This document shows positions 37,844 through 64,000 of a DNA stretch of 64,000 nucleotides, in pieces. The translations under genes were made by a program, and so were the position numbers. The notes beneath the pieces were generated by a model. The model did not search any database. It worked only from the letters and a program-made list of their open reading frames with translations, and was not told the origin of the DNA. The first letter of the stretch is position 1, and each line of letters starts with the position of its first letter. The DNA is from Owenia fusiformis (lineage: Eukaryota; Annelida; Polychaeta; Sabellida; Oweniidae): positions 18,915,936 to 18,979,935 of the forward strand of contig CAIIXF020000006.1 of assembly GCA_903813345.2 (NCBI GenBank), given 5' to 3'.

Positions 37844-38915
37844 ACTTTAAATACGTACGTCAATAGATTCCTGAATATTTTAGCATTCTTTGAATCCCCA
37901 ATTATCTTGGTTATCAGTAGAACAGGGACATTTTTCTTTTTCATTGTGAGAGATTCCATCACTTTTCAAGATGGCTGTTGGATTCAAAAGGAATGCCCCT
38001 TTTTGACTGTTGCTACAGAGCCCGGAAGTACCGGATTTTCTCGCATATAAGCCCTGGGCATAAAACTGAAAGAAGGGGTAATTTCGTCTGTTATTTTACC
38101 TCTTATTTTTCGCCCATGGGCATATAAGTGTACTACTTTCGATTTTTGGCCCAGTGGGCGTAAAGGTGAGAAGAGCTGATGTATACAATGGTATAGTACT
38201 GGATTACCGTACCTACTGTTGTAGTCCTACCGCATGTTTTGTAAGAATTATAAAGGAAATGTCACCTACAACCTTGGACTTAATGTTGAAACAAAGTAAC
38301 AACAGAACGATCCACCACTGCCACTTACGGCACAGCTTTGAACTTAATGTTGAAACAAAGTAACGACAGAACGATCTGCCAGTGACAAAATACTCTTGAA
38401 TTTATTGAAAATATCAATAAATAGTCATTTTTTATAGGCCCATGGGCGTATAAGCGTACTACATTCGATTTTTGGCCCATGGGTCTAAATTTAGGGGGGC
38501 GTATATGCGAAAAAATCCGGTACCAATAAATGGAAAAAATTGACAGTTGAAATAAGTTCAAAAATAAGTTAAATATTACACGCAAATATTGCGATCAAAA
38601 CGTAAATTTCTTCGTTCTACCGATAAACCCAGACGATTGGGGATTCAACTACATAAAGAATGCTAAAATACTCAGGAATTTATTGAGGTAGATCATTCTC
38701 CCATGTTGTAATCGTACAGGCAAAAAATTGAGATCTCCTCAGCACTAAAGTCATGGTTTGGGATAACACAGCGACAGGTATTTAGCATTAATGAGACTGA
38801 TGCCATGTAGGCGCTGCTGTGACCCTCCGTCAAGGCACATAAAGCCTAAGTATTAAAGATATAAGCCCATGTCATCTCTAAAATTGGAGGGTAGATATCC
38901 AACACAAGACTATAG
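37844..38915. other. Region 5' of the recognised PHD-Ulp1 exons; TIR element termini
   Basis: 38030-38522 is bounded by 'accggattttctcgcatata' and 'tatgcgaaaaaatccggta' inverted ends; a related end recurs at about 39625-39655. It contains a tandem duplication of 'cttaatgttgaaacaaagtaac' (38279 and 38343). The missing first exon of the protease gene may be here but I could not recognise it. Confidence 0.45.
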
Positions 38916-40236
38916 GTGGAATTACACCTACAATGTAAAAGCGCTTTTTAAAATCCTATTGGGTTTCGACACGCCTTTAGAGTCAGGTGTAATCACGATC
39001 GCAGATTTAGAAAAGCGCTTTTGTAATCCTCCCAGACCCCTAGTCATTAAAACCCCTTTCACACCCAAAGGCGGTTTAACGTGTAGGTGTAATACCGTTT
39101 GGTTTTCAAGGCGCTTTAACTCGATTTTACACTGAACGAAAACTATATTTGCGCATGAGCATCAAGCATGTTATTGATTTCCGGTGTGGAGGAAACTTCA
39201 AAAAACAAAATTCAAATATTGTGCAAAACTCAATCAAATCACCAAAATGTCGAAACAAAGTAGAATTTATTGGGACCACGTCAATACAGCAAGTTCACTA
39301 CATTGCCAAATGTCTCTCTACCCATCCGAAAGTTCCTTCGGAAATCATCATTATTCCACGTTCTACAAAGAACAACGCAATTTGTAAATAGAATAACCGT
39401 AAATTAAATAAATAATATTATACTATTGACGACGGATATTAATGATTCAGCATCCCGAACAGAAGAAAGTAGCTAATATTTTGAGCACCATAGTATTATG
39501 ATAATAGCTCTTCTCGATCACTTTGACGCTCACTGGGCCAAAAATCTAAAGTCTTATATTTATACGCCCATGGGCGTATAAAAAATGATAAAATAACGGA
39601 CGGAATTACCCCTTCTTTCAGTTATACGCCCAGGGCTTATATACGAGAAATTCCGGTACTATTGTAGATTGGGGAAGGCGAGGGGAGGGGATGATTGAAT
39701 AGTTGAAATTACCTCTCTACAATGAAGTCAAAAAAATGACGAGATCTTTGTCTTGTCCACATAGTTCGTTCCTGTCCCATATTACCAAGGATGCCAAACA
39801 GTCCCAACAAAAGTACGATCTTCATTTTACTGGATCTCTCTTGGATCTCTCCTAATGACCGAGCTTCTCTCTTTGCACGCTTGTGCATTGTTTTCCATGC
39901 TTTCTTTAGCACATATTTGTTAACGCCAGAGGTAGATTGAATACGATTTAAGAAAAAAAGGAACATACAGTATCGGATCATTTTGAATCTCCAGAGATGG
40001 CGCTACGGTTGAAAGTGTATATCTAAATAGCAGATTTTGATGCAAATGCGATGGTTGATGGCAAATTTTTGTCTTAAATCAGTCTAAAAGCGCTTTAGAA
40101 AAATCAAGTGTAATCACGAAAAGTTGTCTTCAAGGTGCTTTTAAAATTCTGGTGTAATCAGGATTGCGGTTTTCTAGCCTACGTTACCCAAAACGCCTTG
40201 AAAACGCCTTTAGCCATGAAATAGGTGTAATTCCAC
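38916..40236. mobile_element. 1.3-kb TIR element nested near the right end of the KDZ transposon
   Basis: It is bounded by GTGGAATTACACCTA and TAGGTGTAATTCCAC. The subterminal zones share 'aagcgctttt', 'gtaatcacga' and 'gccttta' motifs. Two short open frames (39149-39391 plus and 39709-39981 minus, the latter ending MWTRQRSRHFFDF-like) may be transposase relics; I cannot name the family. Confidence 0.55.
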
Positions 40237-40708
40237 TAAATATCAACAGAACGAATGACAAGGTATTAGCTAGACTGGTGTAAGTTTGGACATCAGAGCT
40301 TTCAATTAGACATGTGGAGGACTGGGAAATCAAAAAATCAAAAGGGACGTCTGAATGTTAGGCCTTCGTACATGATATTCAGTTCATCTTTCGAATAAAT
40401 TCTGAAATTGATCTTTCTGGATTAATATTATTCATTCTAGCCATTTACCTTAGATTATTCGATTCTTTGCAGTTGATTCTTTGCAGATTCTTTGGAAATA
40501 ATGTTGCAGTCGGAAGTAGAACTTTAGACCCTTCTTTTTGAAGAACCTGTCGTAAAGTTCAAAAGTTCAGCAGTACTTACTATGCAATATCTTCATGATA
40601 CATTTGTTTAAATCTTTATTTGTTCATTAATTATTGTTACTTGATGCATAAACTTATTCAACAACACAAAACTCAATTAAAAAAAAGGTAACTATAACGA
40701 CATTTACA
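40237..40708. other. Right arm of the KDZ transposon, no gene recognised
   Basis: AT-rich; contains a small duplication 'gattctttgcag' (about 40460-40487). This is the nearest DNA upstream of the cathepsin D-like gene, so it may now supply promoter activity. Confidence 0.35.
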
Positions 40709-40754
40709 CGATTCAACCACGGGTGAAGAACACATAGAGTACCGCACAATACCT
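40709..40754 (-). repeat. Right terminal inverted repeat of the KDZ transposon
   Basis: 46 bp; reverse complement matches 10984-11029 as described there. It ends 63 bp before the cathepsin D-like ATG. Confidence 0.75.
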
Positions 40755-40763
40755 CTAACAAAC
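40755..40763. repeat. Right target site duplication of the KDZ transposon
   Basis: CTAACAAAC, identical to 10975-10983; followed by 54 bp of presumed 5' untranslated sequence of the cathepsin D-like gene. Confidence 0.75.
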
Positions 40764-40817
40764 TTGTGAAGAAAGAAATTACAGAGCTTCACATTCGAAG
40801 TCGAATAAAACATAAAT

Positions 40818-56458
<15,641 letters not shown>

Positions 56459-57690
56459 ACAAGGGATATTTGAATTTTTATACTGTTATGCTGTTCATGT
56501 GGCCTAGTTTTGCTTGATTGGCTAACTTAGGTCACGTGACTCATATACTTGAAAATGAGATACTTTTTGTGGCTTGCCATGTTTTCTATACTGCTATAAA
56601 CACATTTGCTCATAGAAAGAAAAAAACAAATACCAGTGTTAAACATGGCCCCCACATAGTTCTTAGTCTTTGAGGAATTGAGATTGGTCTGATGATATTA
56701 TATAGGTGCAGAACAGAACTGATATTTGGATCACACAAACATGACAATTGTACAAAAGTAATTTCTGAACAGTCCGCTATGGATGACCTGAATCTTGATT
56801 TTGAGTGTTATGAAATGATAAACTTAAACTAACATTCATGTCGTCTCAGTAGCATTTTGTAAATGCCACATCAATACTTTCATTTATATTCAAGATGTAG
56901 TGTAAATGTGGTTTCACATATCTGTCAATAATCAAATAGCAAAATCATTCCACTTATCCAGTTGTAATCAGCTGATACTAAAGTTTAAAAATACCAAATA
57001 TGCTCAACTGCTGCCTTACATGTTAATACGCTACACATTGTGCTGCAATATCAACGTTTTTGTAATTTCAAATATTTCACAATGGATGTTGTAAGTTTAC
57101 TTATAAATGACTGTTCTTTGTGATAAGGACATTTACTTGTACTTATGTATTTGTTGATTTGGAATAAAGATATAATTGAATGAAATTCACACTTTGTAAG
57201 TTACATTAAAAGCATAGTGAAACATTGTATAGATGGAGTATTGTAAGGAGACATGTTAGGTGAATAAAATCTTTTGTTTCTTTCAAATAAAAGTTTTCTT
57301 GAGAGATTTTCTTACCATTTTGAAAAATATTAAGTCACTTGTTTTCAACAAAAATTAGTTAAGTTTTACCAAAATCTATGTACTCTCTCTCAACATACGG
57401 ATATTTTGGGTTTGTCCCAACATCAATATCAATATTGTGGTCATCATCTACACCGCTTTATTATTATTATATCTTGGTTACCGCCATATTTGGCGAGCAA
57501 TACTTCATTGGTATATTCCGTATTTTACGTATTTTACACTCGAAGATAGAGCCAGAAACCCCTCCTTGGAGGAGCCACGTTTTCTTTTATGTGCACAGGT
57601 ACACAGACATACAGGTACACACCACAGCCTTTTTATACGAGTCGTGAACCACTCAGTCAAACACCCAGAATTACATAACGCACAAACAAA
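56459..57690. other. 3' UTR and flank of the protease gene
   Basis: Contains a second GTCACGTGAC box at 56531-56540 and candidate polyadenylation signals at 57163 and 57263. No coding exon. Confidence 0.5.
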
Positions 57691-57693
57691 CTT

Positions 57694-57769
57694 GTCTGTA
57701 CCGGGAATCGAACCCGGGGCCAAGCGATATTGGTAACCTTGACTCTCTCTGCCACTGAGCCATAGCGGG
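57694..57769 (-). repeat. tRNA-derived sequence (SINE head or pseudo-tRNA)
   Basis: Minus strand D-arm ATGGCTCAGTGGCAGAG and perfect T arm CCGGG-TTCGATT-CCCGG. Acceptor pairing fails (CCCGCTA against TACAGAC). Confidence 0.55.
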
Positions 57770-59795
57770 TGGACTTTATACTGCCATAACTGGATGGGAA
57801 GTAGATAGAGGGCATGAGAAAATATGTCATAATCTCAATGTTCTCATGCCATTTTTAGGCTGAATTGCAAACTCCTAGCAAATGGTTGTTGAACAATATT
57901 GTTAACTACATACATGTATGTTGACTGCACCTATTTAACTCAAGGGACTGAGACTCCTATCTTTTAAAGGAACAAACACATTCAATTACCCAAAGTAGCA
58001 CTAATCACATCATGATAAACCATGACATCTCATTTCTTCTACGCCCTGAGATGTTTCAGGTGAAACAGAAAGATGCAATGAGTATCAGAATGCACTAAAC
58101 ACTGCAAAACTATATTTGCATAATATTATGTATATTAACTTTATTTGCAACATAATACACCAGATCTATACAATAAAATAGGTCTTTTATAGCACATGAA
58201 AATATACCTCCATTTACCAATCATATGAGCCATGAAATTGACCCATGCATCAGAGCAAGGTGGATTGGCTCCCAGGATTGAAATGTCATTATTTTCTGAA
58301 ATTATAACCGACTATAAATTCAAAATGAACAGTACTTAATCATTACTTGTGAGTTTTGGAATTTTTCATTTGGAAATAAGACGGTTTCACGGTTCAAATG
58401 TTGAAGTGAACAAAATGGCAGCTGTTTGAATTCGATTTTTTTAATCACGACATGTCCATATATGGCAAAAACATCAATGTTGCACTCTGGGAGCCAATCC
58501 TCCTTGCTTCAGAGTAACTACACAGTAAGCCAATCCAGTTGAATCTAACATCAAAATTAAACAAATAATGAAAAATCGCTTAAGCCAAATGTGACTTCTG
58601 CAAGTGAAGCAATAGGCTTAAACTGGCTTGAAATCTGCATAACTCATTAGCATCTGATCTCTTGTAATTAACAAGGTGTCACTAAACTGTAAATATGTTT
58701 CGATCCACCATAACTGTATATTATATGTTTTGTACTACTCTGTTTAAATACAGGTTAATAAATGAATAATAATAATTACACTTCATAGAAATAACAAGAC
58801 AATAATATGTCAAAAATATCAACACCTGGTAAGTTATCGCAAATGGTTACAAAAAGTGTAACAATTTGTTACAGGTTATAGACACCAACCACCAATGCCA
58901 ATTACCAGTCACAAAATTGTAGTATGGTGGGTGATATAAAATATTATCATATATCTTCAAAAATAAAAAAATTAATACTCAAACCGTTCTTTGAGAGCCC
59001 TACTTTGAGTAAATAATGATTTGGTATACTGTACTTTATAGAAAAACAATTATTATTATGATTTTATCAAATCTACATTGTTACTCCTTGAATGTAATGA
59101 ATATCGTATATTCTATCATCGCATAATGTCTAAAAGTATGAAGACCTTACTTAATTTTTGTGTTGTCAAAAAGTAGTACAACAGTAATAAAACACATCTA
59201 TATAAAAATACAATAAACTATTATTATGCATAGTCATGAGATATTTAGAATATTTCATTGAACCATAACTTTTCACTGAGAGTGTCTACTTTGTTTTTGT
59301 TCCTCATTAAATGCTATTCACTCACAAATCCCCAAACTGCCTTGAACCACATTGAGCACCATCTATTCTCAATGCAGTTTTTGGACTGAACGTGCTGTAA
59401 CTATTGGCTTTCGCTTTGTCCTTTATTTGGTCATATTCATTGAAATTGATTTAGTATATTTCACCTTATGACTTCTGAGTTGAAACATTCTTTATTTTGA
59501 TACTTGATTCACTCAAAAATGCTAAAAATAATAGTCTTAGATACAAAATACAGATGTGGATGATTATGCTTACATTGCACCTCTTACCTCTTCCAAATCA
59601 TATGTTTGTACACAGCAGCATTTTCTCTCTTACAGATTGGAATGTAACATCATTGGCACATTAAGACTATACAACTATAGAACTCCAAATGCTTGTAATT
59701 TGGCTCTGCTGGATAATTTCACTGTTTCATACATTCAAATAAAAGATGAACAAGTTGAACAAATTACAAGTCGTTTGGAGTTTATTTCAATTTGT
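57770..59795. other. Intergenic, no gene recognised
   Basis: AT-rich. An imperfect inverted pair 'gcaaggtggattggctcccag' like and 'ctgggagccaatcctccttgc' like, at about 58256-58277 and 58487-58508, marks another MITE. The arylsulfatase 3' UTR may extend into the right part. Confidence 0.4.
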
Positions 59796-59798
59796 TAA

Positions 59799-60210
59799 GG
59801 GGAGGCATCAAAAGTTCGATGTCGGATCAGAAACTAAATAAATCTAGTTTTGACTCTGACCCCCTCCTTCACCCCAAAAACTAAATACCATGAAAGTTGA
59901 TCACTGACTTCCGGTTTGAGAATTTGAAAAATTATTGCTAAACACGATCTAGTTTTTGTTAATTCCTATCGTAATTTGCGGCTTTTAACAACTATTGATA
60001 GAATAGAATCCATTGGAATGATCTTGACGAAGAAAGCATCAGGTAAAATCTTTATTTTTAAACCATTCAAAGGCATTTTCAGTCGAAATTGCCAAAAATT
60101 TGAAATGTTGAAATTTGTCGGATAGCAAACTGAAATGGGTTTGAACCCCCTCCCCCCCTAACTAGATTTATTTAGTTTTCTATCCGACATCGAACTTTTG
60201 ATGCCTCCCC
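59799..60210. mobile_element. PIF/Harbinger-type MITE next to the arylsulfatase stop
   Basis: The ends are GGGGAGGCATCAAAAGTTCG and its inverse CGAACTTTTGATGCCTCCCC, extending about 50 bp with a gap-free core 'tagatttatttagttt'. TAA flanks both sides (59796-59798 and 60211-60213), the 3-bp duplication typical of the superfamily. 412 bp, non-coding; within about 50 bp of the sulfatase stop codon, so probably in its 3' UTR. Confidence 0.85.
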
Positions 60211-60260
60211 TAAGAGTTCAAGCTCTTGAGTAGTATAAGCAATTATATGGGAGAGTGTAT

Positions 60261-63200
60261 CTATTCCCAGGGAACCCATGCCCCTCCATGAAGTTCAGGA
60301 TTAGCTTTTGGGTCATCTTTGGGATATCTACAAGGTACTGCACTTGCGTCATATGCAGCTAGCCGCTTTAATAAGGCATCAACAATATCAGGTCGATCAT
60401 CAGATAAATCATGATGCTCATTGGGATCATTTTCAATATCAAACAGCCATAGATTTTTCTTTGGGTCCCCATATGTTGTGTAAGCATCCTCTGGAACCAT
60501 TTCTGTGTCCATGTAAGGTGAAATTGAGTTGGTTTCTATACCAGAAGTAGTTGCTTTAGGCACAGGGATCCAACTTCCATTACCTGCAAACAAGATCAAT
60601 TACGCCTATATACTTATGTGACAAATTATTATGAAACTTTAACTTAATTCATGAATATGCAGCATTGAACTCCACTTGGGTTGGTATAAATCAAAAAAGA
60701 GTTTTGAATTGAAACCAACTCTCCTCATGTACTATTTGAAGGGATGTTTATAACATATACTTTCTTTTTCAACCACCTGGGTCTCCTCTATATTGTACTC
60801 AAGATTAAGGATTTCTCTTGACTCCTAAATTTTGTAATAACTTGAAAAATTTGAAATTCTATGTAGCTGTATTGACTGAAACAGATAAACCATACCATGG
60901 TAGACTGTATTATTAAAAAAAATACAAAAATACCTGGGTCTCCTGTGATGATTTTCCAGCGACCACTTCTTAGAGCTGCCCGTTTACGAGTATCAAATGT
61001 AGAATTGACCCTGGGTTCCCCAGATGGATGCGTCAGAGGGTCTATGTTATGTAGCAGCTCTTTGCGAGGACTTGATTTGTTCATGCTAAAGTTTTATGAG
61101 TTAAGTATATATTAAGTTTATGTATTAAATTTCTATATTTTGTTATTGTTTGAATATTTTGTAATGTACGTATGTAATAAATACAATTAAATTAGTAACA
61201 TTTCATCAGCATCAAAGTAATTACAATTCCAAAATCATATGTTATACTATACTCAGCGGGTAGCCCTTGTGTGACTAGCTGTTGTGAATAAGGGTATAGG
61301 CCTAAGTGAGATATTCTATACCTGATTGTAGCCCAGACATCATGACCATCTAAGGGTATAGAGAGGTTAGTTGGAATCTTCCCTCCTGCTAGACCCACTA
61401 TGGTAGGGTACCAGTCAGTCACATGTATCAGCTCCTAAAATATAGTATGTACCCAGTACAATACAGTGGGCAAATCAAATTAAGAGAAAGACTGGTTTAG
61501 GAAGGTAAGGACTTGATGACAGGGCAGGGAGGGAGATGCATCACATATGACAGAAAATATACCTCTCCGTATTTTTTTTGTTTATCATGATCAATACAAT
61601 GATATACCTGTAAATCAAAAGAAAATTTCCAAATGGAGACTTTGTTTAACATTATAAGTTGCAGAAGTTGCAGGGTGAATTAACAAATATTTATTTAAAA
61701 AGAACAATCCATTTGGTGAAGCAAAGTGTTGAATAAGTTAAACATTAATGGTCTGATTTGCTGCCATTCTGATATTCAGACCATCTCTGCTATGCACAAG
61801 AATTCTAGAAGGAAACTGAGAGAAGGCTGTAATATCTCACGATGATTTGCTGCTAACTCAGACACTTACACACTTCTGGAGAAAAGAGGCCCTAGTTGCA
61901 GTTATGTTTCAAGAATAGTTTCTAGTTTTAAGAACAGTTATGTGGCTCTCTGTATTACATGTTCAAATATTATAAATCATAATTACTGATGAAAGACTGT
62001 AGATATGATTGAAATCCTATTGACAAAATGTAAAAAGTATTTCTGCGAAAAAACTTACATGGTGTCTATAAAGTCTCTTTACAATTACAATACGAAGTCT
62101 GTAAAGTGTAAAAAGACTTAATGGACACCCTATATAATTGTATAGAATTAAAAACTACAGAATTACCTTGCTCACTGTGCCTTTATTCTTGAGGAATGGA
62201 CTGTGTACAAATCCTACTCCATGCACCCCTCCCTCCCACAGTGAACCCTTCCACCCTCTGAGTGGGTAGTTGCTCCCCCCTCTAAGTATCTGACCTCCAT
62301 TATCTGGAATGTGAGAATGTTTGATCTTAATGAAATCAAGTGAATATTTAAATGATGTTGTTATACACAATTTCTTACCACAAAATGTAGTTGATCAGTT
62401 TTTTAATAATTTCAAACTAAAGGCCAGCTTGTGTGGTGTTCTTTTAAAAATCAAACAAAACAAATATTGTCCAGACAATGACATTTAGGAATCTCTATGA
62501 TGTTCAATTTCATGATGTTTTAATCTAGCATACATTTTAGTTACCTGTTGAGAATATGAGGATTGTATTGTCCCATATCCCCTTCTGTTTAAGTGAATCT
62601 GTGATGTTTCCTATAGCCTCGTCCATGCATGTCACCATACCTGTAAGTGAGATAGAGAGCCATATATTAGTGGTGTCAATTAACCGCTTGAGCATTAACC
62701 GGTTAACGGGGGGGTTTTACCGGTTAAAGTCGGTTAACCGGCGGGAAAGAACTGATAATTTCAAATGAAATCTTTATCTTCGATCTTGAAAGTTGAAAAA
62801 AATTGGAAAAATGATATATCAGCGTTTATTTTTTACGTTCGTCAAGCTTTATTCTATGTAAGTAAGCGCGGGGAAGCAATGTGGCAGGGATTAAAGTTGC
62901 TGATCGGATGTTTGTAAAGAATTATCGGACCTATTATCTGGCCATAGAAAGCCAGATTAAAATATTCAACAGAGAGGTTTTACTTTTACAAAGGTTGAAA
63001 TGGTTGGACAAAAGTTCCATTAGAATCAAAACTTGTCTAGAGCTAAAAGCCCTTGTGTAGCCCCCCCCCCAGGGACAAAAACTCCATTAGGATCATTATC
63101 AAGCAATCGCCTTTCCCCTCCCCCAAGGGCATAGCTGTACCTGCATATGTCCTTCTGTTCTTGTCCTTTATGTGTGCATACTGGTCCACATATTTAGCAG

Positions 63201-63722
63201 GAACCTCCAGGGGTGCATGCACTGATTGAAATGGCACATACATAAATAAAGGCTGAAAAACAAGAGTCAAGTACACAAACATATCTAAATGTTTCAAAAT
63301 AACTTTTAGTTATTAGAATTTCTTCTCATGTGTATTTTCCTCATCTTGTACTAATAAAACCTAATTATTTAAGCCTGGTTGACGAGTTAAGCATTTCTAA
63401 AAGTCCCATCACTTCTATTGCATTCATTTTGTCAATTTTATAATCGTTAATGGTTATCTGATTTGTGATGGGTGTTTTGATGGAAAAAACAAGTGAGAGA
63501 AACCATACTTTGGATGAGGATAAAATACCAAAAATACCTTTGAATTATTATGGCTATCAATGAGCTTTTGAGCTCTGGAGGCAAACAGAGATGCTGAATA
63601 TTTGCCTTTTTGTTGTTTATCAACCTTCATGTTGTCATGGAGATCCACTCCACAACCCAGTTTATTGTCAAATGGATAACAGCGAGAATGGGTGTAGTAA
63701 TCTTCACTGCCTGTAAGGTATC
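60261..63722 (-). CDS. Arylsulfatase B/I/J-type sulfatase, C-terminal part (5' end outside window)
   Basis: Exons in transcript order: 63538-63722, 63141-63252, 62545-62640, 62167-62303, 61322-61434, 60934-61085, 60261-60583 (stop TAG at 60261). Phases agree. Readable family segments: [18 protein letters not shown], then [34 protein letters not shown] (metal-binding Asp-Asn), [20 protein letters not shown] (active-site Lys and His region), [25 protein letters not shown], and the end with [20 protein letters not shown]. This is the arylsulfatase B order. The formylglycine site (C-x-P-S-R) should be in upstream exons beyond 64 kb. Known function: removal of sulfate from glycosaminoglycan sugars in lysosomes or outside the cell. 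A lysosomal enzyme gene thus neighbours the cathepsin D-like gene. Confidence 0.85.
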
Positions 63723-64000
63723 CTACAACAAGGAAAATAGTTTCTAAAGTTACATAAATGAAAAATAAAATTGAATCAATAATACAGTACATGTATATAA
63801 TCAATCAAAATAATTATTTAATTAAATATGCATCAATGTGTATGAATATCTATATTAAAAAGTAAAATATATTTGACTTTACTAAGGCTAATATTGAATT
63901 AGTAGCTTTAAAAAGACAAATGTGCAAGAATTTTACAAAGAAAGTATAAAATTCAATAATTAAGGGGGCATGTCTGTAAAATTAGCAAAATGCATGGAAG
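63723..64000 (-). other. Arylsulfatase intron, no feature
   Basis: AT-rich intron sequence up to the window edge. Confidence 0.5.

Larger units (their letters stand above)
10984..40754. mobile_element. 29.8-kb KDZ (Zisupton-like) DNA transposon
   Basis: The element is bounded by 46-bp inverted repeats, ATGTATTATGCG... on the left and AGGTATTGTGCG... on the right strand. After an 11-bp variable stretch both continue into a shared inner block ending TTCRCCCGTGGTTGAATCG with one mismatch. A perfect 9-bp direct repeat flanks both ends. Inside are a KDZ transposase gene (plus) and a convergent PHD-Ulp1 gene (minus), plus satellite arrays carrying the GTGGTTGAAT core of the terminal repeats. Nested insertions include an RT element (12.58-15.08 kb), a 989-bp insertion with its own 7-bp duplication, several MITEs and a 1.3-kb TIR element (38.9-40.24 kb). 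Length is large for the superfamily, partly because genes are intron-rich and elements are nested. Confidence 0.8.

Noticed and set aside
39709-39981. Naming the minus open frame a Harbinger transposase
   Set aside because: Only a short W/R-rich segment is suggestive; too weak for a family call.
62668-62745. Cluster of ACCGGTTAA repeats in an arylsulfatase intron, possible hAT end
   Set aside because: Only one end visible; no matching inverted terminus or target duplication found.

Overview
The window is AT-rich animal nuclear DNA. It has many short phase-consistent exons with GT-AG introns, tRNA-derived repeats, MITEs and dispersed TE pieces. The repeat style (many foldback and TIR elements, GGTCA-rich intron repeats, acatgtaca-rich spacers) suggests a marine invertebrate, perhaps a lophotrochozoan; the species call is inference. 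All exon boundaries were read by eye from splice signals and phase, without any database search.

Layout: (1) 1-8680, minus strand: N-terminal two-fifths or so of a SETDB1-type histone H3K9 methyltransferase (497 codons through the tandem Tudor region; MBD and SET lie beyond the left edge), with a probable noncoding first exon near 10.66-10.74 kb. (2) 10984-40754: a 29.8-kb DNA transposon with 46-bp imperfect terminal inverted repeats and a 9-bp direct repeat (CTAACAAAC) on both sides. It carries a 16-exon KDZ (Kyakuja-Dileera-Zisupton) transposase on the plus strand (15430-24074) and, convergent to it, a multi-exon gene encoding a PHD-like zinc finger followed by a Ulp1/SENP-type cysteine protease (28540-37839, minus). 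Between the genes lie two satellite arrays whose units contain inverted pairs of the core motif of the terminal repeats. Several other elements are nested inside, including a reverse-transcriptase-bearing element at 12.58-15.08 kb. (3) 40818-56458, plus: a cathepsin D-like aspartic protease gene with two mutually exclusive versions of the exon carrying the second catalytic Asp, a decayed third copy, and two alternative terminal exons; its introns hold hAT MITEs and a 4-kb long-TIR element. (4) 60261-63722, minus: C-terminal part of an arylsulfatase B/I/J-type sulfatase whose 5' end is outside the window.

The most interesting reading is how parts 1-3 relate. The giant KDZ transposon ends only about 55 bp upstream of the cathepsin D-like start codon, and its other end lies about 240 bp from the putative SETDB1 first exon. 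Removing the transposon and one repeat copy would leave a compact head-to-head promoter containing GTCACGTGAC, the form of the CLEAR/TFEB box of lysosomal genes. The element therefore seems to have split a divergent promoter and left the CLEAR-like box 29.8 kb from the lysosomal protease gene it would be expected to serve. Within the transposon, transposase and PHD-Ulp1 protein probably act together: one cuts and joins DNA at the terminal repeats, the other may remove SUMO/ubiquitin-like marks or process proteins. The exact role is inference.
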